Assembly (NCBI GenBank): GCA_913031655.1
Contig: CAJWFY010000004.1
Coordinates: forward strand, 1-28,137
DNA length: 28,137 nucleotides
Direction: 5' to 3'
DNA from: an uncultured Flavobacteriaceae bacterium
Lineage (GTDB): Bacteria; Bacteroidota; Bacteroidia; Flavobacteriales; Flavobacteriaceae
This document shows positions 16,760-24,491 of the stretch, one piece after another. The number at the start of each line of letters is the position of its first letter. The stretch's first letter is position 1. The position numbers and the translations under genes were made by a program. The notes beneath the pieces are model-generated. The model ran no database searches, was not told the origin of the DNA, and saw nothing but the letters and a program-made list of their open reading frames with translations.

Positions 16760-17782
16760 ATGAATAATCATTCCTCTCATGAATTCTACATGTCACGATG
16801 CATTGAAGTCGCAAAAAAAGGAAAAGGAATAACCTACCCAAATCCTTATGTAGGATGTATAATCGTTCATAACGATGTTATAATTTCTGAAGCATTTTCT
16901 AGCAAACATGGTGAAAATCATGCTGAAGTAAATGCAATAAATAATGTAAAAAATAAAAGTTTATTAAAGAACTCTATACTTTATGTAACATTAGAACCTT
17001 GTTCACATTTTGGTAAAACACCACCATGTTGTAATACCATTTGCAGTTTCCAAATACCAAAAGTTATTGTCGGAACTTTAGACAACAGTTCAAAAGTAAA
17101 TGGAAAAGGAATTAATTTTTTAAAAAACAATAAGGTAAATGTTATTGTAGGTGTTTTAGAGAACGAGTGCAAAGAGTTACACAAAAACTTTCTCCACTTT
17201 AATAAAAATAAAAGACCTTATATTATATTAAAATGGGCACAATCAAAAGATGGGTTTATTTCACCAAAAAATAAATTAAAATCAAAACCATTTTGGATTA
17301 GTAATACTAAAAGTAGACAGATAGTTCACAAATGGAGGTCAGAGGAACATGGTATTTTAGTAGGATACAATACTATAATTAAAGATAATCCTAATTTAAA
17401 TGTAAGGGATTACAAAGGAGAAAATCCAACAAGGATAGTAATCGATAAAGAAAACGGATTGAATAAAAACTATAAAGTTTTCAATAATGAAGCTAATACA
17501 TTGGTTATAAGTAAAAAGGAAATAGATTTTTCAAAAAAAATATCAAATCAAATCTGTGATTTTTTATATGAAAAAAAAATACAATCAGTTATAATAGAAG
17601 GAGGGAAAAAAACTTTAGATAATTTTATCAATAATGGCAACTGGGATGAAGCTAGAATTTTCAAAAGTACTATTTTGATTAAAGAAGGAATTAAAGCACC
17701 TGAAATTAATGGGGAAGTTGTTTTTAAAGAAAATATAGGTTCCGATACAATTACTTTTATGAAGCCTTACCAATCAATTTGA
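16760..17782 (+). CDS. ribD: Bifunctional riboflavin deaminase/reductase
   Basis: Deaminates diaminohydroxyphosphoribosylaminopyrimidine, then reduces the ribosyl group to ribityl, the second and third steps of riboflavin synthesis. It is 340 residues. The N-terminal cytidine-deaminase-like zinc domain shows PNPYVGC (27-33), H54-A-E56 with E56 as proton shuttle, and C81 and C90 in PCSHFGKTPPC. The C-terminal reductase (about 150-340) has RPYIILKWAQSKDGFI (152-167), KWRSEEHGILVG (191-202), DNPNLNVR (209-216) and EGG near 272. The 3' end overlaps the convergent thioesterase gene by 26 bases. No FMN riboswitch was seen in the 68-base upstream gap. Confidence 0.95.
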   Translation: MNNHSSHEFYMSRCIEVAKKGKGITYPNPYVGCIIVHNDVIISEAFSSKHGENHAEVNAINNVKNKSLLKNSILYVTLEPCSHFGKTPPCCNTICSFQIPKVIVGTLDNSSKVNGKGINFLKNNKVNVIVGVLENECKELHKNFLHFNKNKRPYIILKWAQSKDGFISPKNKLKSKPFWISNTKSRQIVHKWRSEEHGILVGYNTIIKDNPNLNVRDYKGENPTRIVIDKENGLNKNYKVFNNEANTLVISKKEIDFSKKISNQICDFLYEKKIQSVIIEGGKKTLDNFINNGNWDEARIFKSTILIKEGIKAPEINGEVVFKENIGSDTITFMKPYQSI

Positions 17783-18155
17783 GAATATTATTGGGACATC
17801 TCATAGGTTTGTTAGTTTTAGAATTCAAAAATACTAATTTGGTATAGCCTAAAGTTATTAGCTTATCGTCTCTTTTAATCTCAAAATCAAATTCAATCAT
17901 GTAAGATGGTATTCTTTTGAGTTTAGTCTTTAAAATTAACTTGTCATCAAATAAGGCTGGTTTTTTAAAATTTATTGATAATTCAATCACTGGAAGCAAA
18001 ATACCTTCTTCTTCCATTTTTTTATATGAAATACCTAATTTTTTAAGCCATGTTATTCTTCCAATTTCGAAATACTTGACGTAGTTTCCATGATATACAA
18101 ATGACATTTGATCTGTTTCACTATACCTAACTAAAATTTCTATTTCATCTTCCAC
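17757..18155 (-). CDS. Acyl-CoA thioesterase, 4HBT (YbgC/FadM-like) family
   Basis: Hotdog-fold thioesterase of 132 residues. The 4-hydroxybenzoyl-CoA thioesterase pattern is clear near the N-terminus: RYSETDQMSFVYHGNYVKYFE (from residue 10) with D15 as the likely catalytic acid, H22, N24, Y25 and E30-x-x-R33. It probably hydrolyses short or medium acyl-CoA or acyl-ACP; the true substrate is not predictable. The start is GTG at 18155: an in-frame TAA lies three codons upstream and no in-frame ATG precedes the motif. The stop region overlaps ribD on the other strand by 26 bases. Confidence 0.9.
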   Translation of the reverse strand: MEDEIEILVRYSETDQMSFVYHGNYVKYFEIGRITWLKKLGISYKKMEEEGILLPVIELSINFKKPALFDDKLILKTKLKRIPSYMIEFDFEIKRDDKLITLGYTKLVFLNSKTNKPMRCPNNILKLIGKAS

Positions 18156-18280
18156 AGTTTGTTATTTTAAGCATTATAAAATGATGTTATTAATATGGAC
18201 AAAAAAAAGTTAAAATTCAATAGCAAAATGATTTTTTTTTAATAAAAATTTGCACATATTTGTCTCATAGAGTTAAACAG

Positions 18281-18288
18281 TAATTTTT
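18281..18288 (+). promoter_or_regulatory. Candidate Bacteroidota promoter for dnaA
   Basis: TAATTTTT at this position is one mismatch from the Bacteroidota -7 consensus TAnnTTTG. A TTTG -33 element lies at 18259-18262 with 18 bases between. The expected transcription start is near 18294, giving dnaA a leader of about 40 bases. The region is very AT-rich, so chance matches are easy. Confidence 0.35.
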
Positions 18289-18334
18289 TTATATTATTAT
18301 TAATTTTATAACAACCAAAAATACCTTAAAAGAA

Positions 18335-19759
18335 ATGATTACTACAGAATCTGTATGGGAAAATTGTCTAAAATTTATAAAAGACAATATACAGATTCAA
18401 GCTTATAAAACTTGGTTTGAACCTATTAAACCAATTAAGTTTGAAAATAATATTTTAAGTGTTCAGGTTCCTAGTAAATTTTTTTATGAATGGCTTGAAG
18501 AACATTATGTTAAACTACTCAAATTAGCCCTTACTAAAGAACTTGGTGAAAACGCAAGATTAGTATATGTAATTAAAATGGAAAATACCTATGGTAATTT
18601 AAAGCCATTTACAGAAAAAATTCCCAGTCAATATAAAACTAATATACCATCTCAAAAAGTTGATGTTCCTTTTGGTAATTTACAAACTGAATTAAAGAAT
18701 CCTTTCATTATTCCTGGTATAAAAAACTTAAAAATTGATTCACAATTAAATCCCAATTATACATTTGAAAATTTTCTAGAAGGTGACGCGAATAGACTTG
18801 CTAGATCTGCTGGTTTAGCAGTTTCTAATAAACCAGGAGGAACTTCTTTTAATCCCCTACTTATATTTGGAGGGGTTGGGTTAGGAAAAACTCATCTTGC
18901 ACACGCTGTCGGAGTAAACGTTAAAGAAAAATTTCCTGAAAAAACTGTATTGTATATTTCAGCTGAAAAATTCACTCAGCAATACGTTGAATCTGTAAAG
19001 AAAAATAACAGAAATGATTTTATTCATTTTTATCAAATAATTGATGTTTTAATCATTGACGATGTTCAATTCTTTTCTGGAAAAACCGGAACACAAGATG
19101 TTTTCTTTCATATCTTCAATCATTTGCATCAAAACGGTAAACAAGTTATTTTAACTTCAGACAAGGCACCTGTTGACATGCAGGACATTGAGCAAAGGCT
19201 CCTTTCAAGGTTTAAATGGGGTTTATCTGCCGAACTACAAAGACCTGATTATGAGACTCGTGTATCAATATTAAAAAATAAACTTTTTAGGGACGGTGTG
19301 GAAATCCCTGATGATGTTATTGATTATGTTGCTAAAAATATTAAGGTAAATGTTAGAGAACTTGAAGGGGCGATTATTTCATTAATTGCACAATCGTCAT
19401 TTAACAAAAAAGAAATAACAATTGATTTAGCAAAAAGTATAGTTGATAAATTTGTAAAAAACACTAAAAGAGAGGTTTCTATAGATTATATTCAAAAAAT
19501 TGTTTCTGAATACTTTCAAATGGATGTTTCAACTCTTCAATCAAAAACAAGAAAACGTCACATTGTTCAAGCTAGACAGTTAGCTATGTTTTTTGCAAAA
19601 AAATTCACAAAAGCATCCTTAGCTAGTATTGGTTCACAGATAGGTCACAGAGATCACGCAACCGTTCTTCATGCATGTAAAACTGTAGATAACTTGTCTT
19701 TTACTGATAAACAATTTAGGAAATACGTAGAAGATCTGTCTAAAAAATTCACTATTTAA
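18335..19759 (+). CDS. dnaA: Chromosomal replication initiator protein DnaA
   Basis: Initiator ATPase that binds DnaA boxes and opens oriC. It is 474 residues. Domain I (about 1-85) is the helicase-contact domain with WFEPI, and domain II is a short linker (about 86-135). Domain III is the AAA+ module with NPNYTFENFLEGDANRLA (139-156), Walker A GGVGLGKTH (179-187), Walker B LIIDDVQF (239-246), sensor 1 ILTSD (272-276) and the arginine-bearing RLLSRF (288-293). Domain IV ends with the DNA-binding signature IGHRDHATVLHA (436-447). No cluster of TTATCCACA boxes is seen upstream, so an adjacent oriC is not supported. Confidence 0.97.
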   Translation: MITTESVWENCLKFIKDNIQIQAYKTWFEPIKPIKFENNILSVQVPSKFFYEWLEEHYVKLLKLALTKELGENARLVYVIKMENTYGNLKPFTEKIPSQYKTNIPSQKVDVPFGNLQTELKNPFIIPGIKNLKIDSQLNPNYTFENFLEGDANRLARSAGLAVSNKPGGTSFNPLLIFGGVGLGKTHLAHAVGVNVKEKFPEKTVLYISAEKFTQQYVESVKKNNRNDFIHFYQIIDVLIIDDVQFFSGKTGTQDVFFHIFNHLHQNGKQVILTSDKAPVDMQDIEQRLLSRFKWGLSAELQRPDYETRVSILKNKLFRDGVEIPDDVIDYVAKNIKVNVRELEGAIISLIAQSSFNKKEITIDLAKSIVDKFVKNTKREVSIDYIQKIVSEYFQMDVSTLQSKTRKRHIVQARQLAMFFAKKFTKASLASIGSQIGHRDHATVLHACKTVDNLSFTDKQFRKYVEDLSKKFTI

Positions 19760-19795
19760 ATAAGTCTAAAGCCATATTATTTTTATATTTAAATA

Positions 19796-20497
19796 ATGGT
19801 AAAAGGTAAATTATACTTAATCCCAAACTTATTAGGAATTTCATCTACTCATGACATACCTAACTATCAAAAAGAAATAATAGATAAAATTCAACATTTT
19901 ATTTTTGAAAATGAGAAGCCTGGAAGAGCTTTTATTAAAAAAATCTGCCCGAAAAAAAGCCAATCAGAATTAATTGTAAGCACTCTTAACAAAAGGACTT
20001 CAAGCGACTATTTAAGAGATTTTCTAAAACCATGTATAAAAGGCCTGGACATGGGTTTAATTTCTGACGCTGGTTGTCCTGGAATAGCCGATCCAGGTTC
20101 AAGTATAGTTAATGAAGCATATCATTTAAATATAAAGGTCACCCCTCTTGTAGGTCCATCATCTATATTTTTAGCATTAATGGCATCTGGAATGAACGGA
20201 CAAGAATTTAAGTTTAATGGATATTTACCAATAGATAAAGCTAGCAGAAAAGATATAATTAAAAAATTAGAAAAAAATTCTTTGTTATCAACACAAATAT
20301 TTATGGAAACACCATATAGAAATGATAACTTATTAAATGATTTGCTCAAATATTTAAAAGAATCAACTAAACTTTGTATTGCTTGTGATATAACGCTAAG
20401 TACAGAATTTATTAAAACTGATACAATTACAAATTGGAAAAAAGAAAATTATAGTTTCAACAAAAGACCTACTATTTTTTTAATTCAATCAGAGTAA
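19796..20497 (+). CDS. SAM-dependent methyltransferase, RsmI-like tetrapyrrole-methylase fold
   Basis: A 233-residue protein of the tetrapyrrole-methylase superfamily, closest to RsmI (16S rRNA C1402 2'-O-methyltransferase). The SAM-site loop SDAGCPGIADPGS (90-102) and the VGPSS stretch (119-123) are clear, and METPYRND (around 170-177) matches the RsmI ETPYR motif. Unlike canonical RsmI it opens with LYLIPNLLG rather than a TPIGNLxDIT sequence and lacks the C-terminal extension. This short form is common in Bacteroidota as I recall. The rRNA target is therefore inferred. It starts 36 bases after dnaA and overlaps the convergent lysozyme-like gene by 13 bases. Confidence 0.83.
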   Translation: MVKGKLYLIPNLLGISSTHDIPNYQKEIIDKIQHFIFENEKPGRAFIKKICPKKSQSELIVSTLNKRTSSDYLRDFLKPCIKGLDMGLISDAGCPGIADPGSSIVNEAYHLNIKVTPLVGPSSIFLALMASGMNGQEFKFNGYLPIDKASRKDIIKKLEKNSLLSTQIFMETPYRNDNLLNDLLKYLKESTKLCIACDITLSTEFIKTDTITNWKKENYSFNKRPTIFLIQSE

Positions 20498-21111
20498 GTA
20501 AGCTTAGGTTTTCTCAAAGGTTTAATAGAAGACAAATCATAATTAGAAAAATAATCTATATAATAAGATATTGAAGTTCCAAAGGCATCTTTTTTATTCC
20601 ACTCACCATTCCCTCTTAAATATTTTTTTACATTACCTGCTCCAGACAAGTGAGCTGCAGCAATAATTCCAGATTCAGTAACTTCAACTCCGTTTATTAC
20701 AGTCCCAACGAACCATTTGATATCCTTTCTTAATATCCACTTATTTCTTTTTACATTTATCAAAAATACTTTTTCTTGAATATTGGGGCTACTAATAAAA
20801 ATGTCAATATCTAAAATTTTATACATTTTCAAAGTATTTAAATTAAATTGATATTTACCTAAATAACCAAATTTATTAACAACACTATAACGCCCTCCAG
20901 ACTCCTTAAAAGCTAAGCTTTCTTTAAAACCATTAAAATCATCAATTAAATAAATTAAATTAAAAGAAATTGGCTGTTCATATGGAAGTACTGAATAGTT
21001 TAAATTTTCATTAAAACTATTATCTTTTGTTTTGAACAAAGGGTTAATGAAAGAACTATTTAAAAATAAAACTAAAAGGGAAAGTATTTTATAAAACCTA
21101 TAATTTTTCAT
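20485..21111 (-). CDS. Secreted lysozyme-like (putative peptidoglycan lytic) protein
   Basis: A 208-residue exported protein with an N-terminal signal or anchor (about 7-22). The core FKESLAFKESGGRY (62-75) followed by GYLGKYQFN (82-90) resembles the catalytic start of lytic transglycosylases, with E70 of ESGG as the likely catalytic Glu. The later GIIAAAHLSGAGNVKKYL segment (about 148-165) matches the second half of that fold, where a helix carries an AAH/AxG pattern. I do not recognise a named subfamily. It lies 62 bases below mltG on the same strand, which fits a peptidoglycan-remodelling role, but a promoter of its own is possible. A non-catalytic cell-wall-binding role is not excluded. 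Confidence 0.7.
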   Translation of the reverse strand: MKNYRFYKILSLLVLFLNSSFINPLFKTKDNSFNENLNYSVLPYEQPISFNLIYLIDDFNGFKESLAFKESGGRYSVVNKFGYLGKYQFNLNTLKMYKILDIDIFISSPNIQEKVFLINVKRNKWILRKDIKWFVGTVINGVEVTESGIIAAAHLSGAGNVKKYLRGNGEWNKKDAFGTSISYYIDYFSNYDLSSIKPLRKPKLTYSD

Positions 21112-21133
21112 TATTAATTTTTAAAATAATGCG

Positions 21134-21141
21134 CAAACATA
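21134..21141 (-). promoter_or_regulatory. Candidate Bacteroidota -7 box for the lysozyme-like gene
   Basis: Read on the minus strand this is TATGTTTG, an exact TAnnTTTG match, ending 22 bases upstream of the ATG at 21111. No clean TTTG -33 element is present at the right distance, only a TGTTT-like stretch. Its presence in the mltG-to-lysozyme-like gap suggests a separate or additional transcript. Confidence 0.3.
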
Positions 21142-21173
21142 CATAAATTTTTAAACATCTGTAATACAGTAAC

Positions 21174-22217
21174 TTATCTCTTTATTTTATTTTTTCTCAA
21201 CCAAGAAGTATACTGTCTTTTATTTCTATTATGCTTGGAGAGGGTTTTAGCGAACATATGATAGCCAGGTCTTTTAACATCTGCAACAAAAAATATATAA
21301 TTATGGCTTTCTAAATTTAATACCGACTCAATAGAGGATAAATCAGGCATATAAATCGGTCCAGGCGGTAAACCTTTATTTACATAAGTATTAAAAGGGG
21401 ATTTTATTTTTAAATCTCTATACAAAACTCTTCTAATTTTAGTGTCAAACCCTTTCTTTAATTTTATGGTATAAATGACTGTAGGATCGGCTTGTAATTT
21501 CATTCTTTTTTTTAGCCTATTATAATAAACTCCTGAAATAGTTGGTCTTTCGTCTATTTTAGGAGTTTCTCTTTGAACTATTGACGCTAAAACTGAGACT
21601 TCGACTGGGTTTAATCCATATGATTTAGCTTTGTCAATTCTTGATGAGTTCCAATATATATTATAATATTTCATCATCTTATCTCTAAATTGATCAGCAC
21701 TCGTATTCCAATAAAACTCATATGTATTTGGAAGAAATATTGCAAAAACAGATTCTTCATTTAAACTGTTATCTTTCAAAAAACTCTTTTCAAAAAAAGA
21801 ATTCAATAAAGACAAGCTATCCGCTTCAATTAAATCTGAGATTTTAGACCCTAAATCTTGTATCCTTTCAATATTATTGAAAGTGACCTTAACTGGAATG
21901 TTTTTTGACCTAAGAGAAGTTATTATTTCTTTATTCGAAAAACCTCTTTTGATTTCATATTTACCTGCTTTAATATTATAAAAATATTCTTTCTTTTTAG
22001 CAGCATTAAAAAAAGTAGTTGTGTCTATAAGAAACGGACTAATTTGTTTTTTTAAATTGATAATACCAGACCCAGTTGGTATATAAATAAAAATTTTTTC
22101 TTCAGAAAAACTTGTATTCTCTTTATAAAAAGTTTTGTAATTACTATTTAAATAAGCAAAGGATAAAAATATAAAGGCTATCAAACCTATTATAGTTACT
22201 ACATTTTTTTTTTTCAT
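21174..22217 (-). CDS. mltG: Endolytic murein transglycosylase MltG (YceG)
   Basis: Inner-membrane enzyme that cleaves nascent glycan strands and terminates their elongation. The frame is open to an ATG at 22244, but that would overlap dapF by 23 bases. I choose the ATG at 22217, 4 bases after the dapF stop, which makes the protein start MKKKNVV directly before the membrane anchor (about 6-22) and gives 347 residues. With this start, the YceG features are FLPNTYEFYWNTS (161-173), the catalytic Glu E217 in ASIVQRET (211-218), VYYNRL (230-235) and LQADPTVIYT (241-250). An 11-base adenine run follows the ATG. Confidence 0.93.
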   Translation of the reverse strand: MKKKNVVTIIGLIAFIFLSFAYLNSNYKTFYKENTSFSEEKIFIYIPTGSGIINLKKQISPFLIDTTTFFNAAKKKEYFYNIKAGKYEIKRGFSNKEIITSLRSKNIPVKVTFNNIERIQDLGSKISDLIEADSLSLLNSFFEKSFLKDNSLNEESVFAIFLPNTYEFYWNTSADQFRDKMMKYYNIYWNSSRIDKAKSYGLNPVEVSVLASIVQRETPKIDERPTISGVYYNRLKKRMKLQADPTVIYTIKLKKGFDTKIRRVLYRDLKIKSPFNTYVNKGLPPGPIYMPDLSSIESVLNLESHNYIFFVADVKRPGYHMFAKTLSKHNRNKRQYTSWLRKNKIKR

Positions 22218-22221
22218 TTTT

Positions 22222-23001
22222 CTATAAGATAAATTCCCCATCATAAACTAACTCTACATTTCCTGACAAAATAATATTTTTAAATCCAACATTGTTTGTA
22301 GTGAATTCCACATTCAAAACGCCTCCATTTGTGTTAATTTTTAAATTTTTCGATTTAGTTTTTTCTAAATGATACATCGCCAAAGCAACAGCAGTAACGC
22401 CAGTTCCACATGAGAGAGTTTCCATTTCAACCCCTCTTTCATATGTTCTAACATAAAATTCCGAGTCAGAGATTACTTTTACAAAATTCACATTAATTCC
22501 TTGTTTTTTGAATTCAGAACTATTCCTTATTATTTTACCATGCTTAAAAACATCGAAGTCATCTAATTCTTCAACAATCTGAATGTAATGAGGAGAACCG
22601 GTATTTACAATTAAATCCTTTCCATATGCTTTAACGCTCAATACGTCTTTCATTGAAAGAAAAACCTTATTATCTACAACAGTTGCAGAATGGTTTCCGT
22701 CACATGCATTAAAAATTGTTTGATTTTTAATAAAATTATTATTTTGCGCAAACTTGACAGAGCATCTAGCTCCGTTACCACACATAGAACCTAAATTTCC
22801 GTCTGAATTAAAATACACCATTTCATAATCAGAATTTTCAGACGGACATATTAGTATTAAACCATCTGAACCTATTCCTAGTTTCCTGTCACATAAACGA
22901 CTAATTAACTTATGATTTTTTTGGGGAAAATTTAATGACTCATTATTAATTATAATAAAATCATTACCCGTACCTTGATATTTTTGAAATTTAATTTTCA
23001 T
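22222..23001 (-). CDS. dapF: Diaminopimelate epimerase
   Basis: Converts LL- to meso-diaminopimelate, the cross-linking residue of peptidoglycan and the lysine precursor. It is 259 residues. The two pseudo-symmetric halves each supply one catalytic Cys: C74 in SMCGNGARC (72-80) and C198 in LSCGTGVTA (196-204). The N-terminal KYQGTGNDFI (7-16) is the family signature. Together with dapA in this window it supports a diaminopimelate-type cell wall. mltG begins 4 bases downstream, so synthesis and remodelling of the wall appear to be co-transcribed. Confidence 0.96.
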   Translation of the reverse strand: MKIKFQKYQGTGNDFIIINNESLNFPQKNHKLISRLCDRKLGIGSDGLILICPSENSDYEMVYFNSDGNLGSMCGNGARCSVKFAQNNNFIKNQTIFNACDGNHSATVVDNKVFLSMKDVLSVKAYGKDLIVNTGSPHYIQIVEELDDFDVFKHGKIIRNSSEFKKQGINVNFVKVISDSEFYVRTYERGVEMETLSCGTGVTAVALAMYHLEKTKSKNLKINTNGGVLNVEFTTNNVGFKNIILSGNVELVYDGEFIL

Positions 23002-23059
23002 TTATTTAACGAAGATATATAAAAAATTAAATGCTGTTAAAAAGTAGTTAAATTATATT

Positions 23060-23087
23060 ATTGTATGGTTTAAAAAATATAATTTTG
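23060..23087 (+). promoter_or_regulatory. Candidate Bacteroidota promoter for the HtrA protease
   Basis: An exact TAnnTTTG -7 box (TAATTTTG, 23080-23087) has ATTG at 23060-23063 as a one-mismatch -33 TTTG, with 16 bases between. The inferred transcription start is about 23093, giving a leader of about 15 bases before the ATG at 23109. It is the best promoter candidate in the window, in the divergent dapF/HtrA gap. Confidence 0.45.
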
Positions 23088-23108
23088 TTAAAAATTAAAT
23101 AATTAATA

Positions 23109-24491
23109 ATGAAAAAAATTATTCTGCCATTTTTAGTTTCTATTTTAGGAGGTTTTATAGCTCTTTTAATTCATAATTTAAATTTTAATCATGAAAAAAA
23201 TCTTAAAGAAACTGTAGACAGTAAACAGGTTAACATTTCATATGCTCCTAACGTTAATTCAGTTCCAAAGTCATCAACAGACTTTGTTGAAGCTGCAGAA
23301 AAAACTATTTACTCAGTTGTTCATGTTAAAAATACTAGTATTTCAAAAAATCAATCATCACTTTGGGGATATTTTAATGACAATGAAAACAACAGAACAA
23401 AAGTAGGAATGGGATCTGGTGTAATCATTTCAAGAGATGGGTATATAATTACAAATACGCATGTCATTGAAAATGCATCTTCTATTGAAGTAACAACAAA
23501 TAATAATAAAACTTATCAAGCAGACTTGATAGGTAGCGATGAAATTTCTGACATTGCAGTTTTAAAAATAGTTGGGGAAAAAACATTTCCATACATAAGG
23601 TTCGCTGATTCTGATCAAACCAAAATTGGGGAATGGGTATTAGCTGTTGGAAATCCATTTAATCTAACATCTACAGTCACTGCTGGAATTATAAGTGCTA
23701 AATCAAGAGATTTAAATGATTACGATTCTAAAAATCAGTCTTTCATTCAAACAGATGCTGCTGTAAACTCTGGCAATAGCGGAGGGGCACTTGTTAATAC
23801 TAGTGGAGATTTAATTGGTATTAATACGGCAATTACTAGTGGAACGGGTGGTTTCGTCGGATATTCATTTGCAGTACCAAGCAATGTTGCTAGAAAAGTA
23901 TTTGAGGATATTATTGAATTCGGAAACGTACAAAAGGGATTACTTGGAGTTACTGGTTTTGGACTTAACTCTAGAACAGCTAATGAACTAAACCTTTCAT
24001 TAACCGAAGGTTTTTATGTTAACGATGTTGAACCTGAGATGGGTGCCGCTAAAGCTGGAATAGTAAAAGGTGACGTGGTTCTAAGTTTAGATAAATTAAA
24101 AATTGCTAAGTTTTCTGACTTGTCAGGATACTTAAGTACTAAAAGACCTGGAGACATTGTTTTAGTTGGATTAATTAGGGGTGAAAATAAAATATCTCTA
24201 GAGGTTAAATTAGAAAAAAATGAAAATATTGAATTCATTGGAATGCAGTTGAAAAACATGTCTTTAGAAGAATTAGATAAGTTTAATGTTGAAAGCGGAA
24301 TAAAGGTCTTAAGTCACAGAAATAATTCGTTATATAGAATGGGTATAAAACCAGGTTATGTATTGACAGAAATTAATGGTGAAAAGATTAAAAACACTAA
24401 TGACCTTTCTAAATTCAATAATAATACTAAAATAAATCAAATGACTTTTATAAGTCCAGAAGGTGAAAAAGAGAGATTAATATTTGAATAA
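23109..24491 (+). CDS. Periplasmic serine protease, HtrA/DegQ family
   Basis: Do-like protease/chaperone of the periplasm, 460 residues. An N-terminal hydrophobic segment (about 5-22) is a signal or membrane anchor. The trypsin-like domain (about 55-255) has the complete triad: H118 in TNTHVIE, D148 in SDIAVLKI and S224 in GNSGGALVN. It is followed by a first PDZ domain (about 262-355, with GLLGVTG and KAGIVKGDVVLSLD) and a shorter second PDZ-like domain (about 370-458, with GIKPGYVLTEING). This is the DegQ/DegP layout. trmD starts on the base after its stop, so the two are co-transcribed. A separate promoter candidate lies just upstream. Confidence 0.94.
   Translation: MKKIILPFLVSILGGFIALLIHNLNFNHEKNLKETVDSKQVNISYAPNVNSVPKSSTDFVEAAEKTIYSVVHVKNTSISKNQSSLWGYFNDNENNRTKVGMGSGVIISRDGYIITNTHVIENASSIEVTTNNNKTYQADLIGSDEISDIAVLKIVGEKTFPYIRFADSDQTKIGEWVLAVGNPFNLTSTVTAGIISAKSRDLNDYDSKNQSFIQTDAAVNSGNSGGALVNTSGDLIGINTAITSGTGGFVGYSFAVPSNVARKVFEDIIEFGNVQKGLLGVTGFGLNSRTANELNLSLTEGFYVNDVEPEMGAAKAGIVKGDVVLSLDKLKIAKFSDLSGYLSTKRPGDIVLVGLIRGENKISLEVKLEKNENIEFIGMQLKNMSLEELDKFNVESGIKVLSHRNNSLYRMGIKPGYVLTEINGEKIKNTNDLSKFNNNTKINQMTFISPEGEKERLIFE

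Noticed and set aside
18156..18334. Possible oriC upstream of dnaA
   Set aside because: The gap is AT-rich, but I found no TTATCCACA-type boxes; the nearest (TCTTCCACA at 18148-18156) has two mismatches and overlaps the thioesterase start. There is no cluster or repeat set.
20499..20506. TAAGCTTA palindrome at the end of the RsmI-like/lysozyme-like junction, considered as terminator
   Set aside because: It has no loop and no following T-run in a usable orientation, so it cannot form a standard hairpin terminator.
21159..21169. Perfect small palindrome CTGTA-A-TACAG in the gap between mltG and the lysozyme-like gene
   Set aside because: It is too short and single-copy to call an operator; no second copy was noticed in the window.
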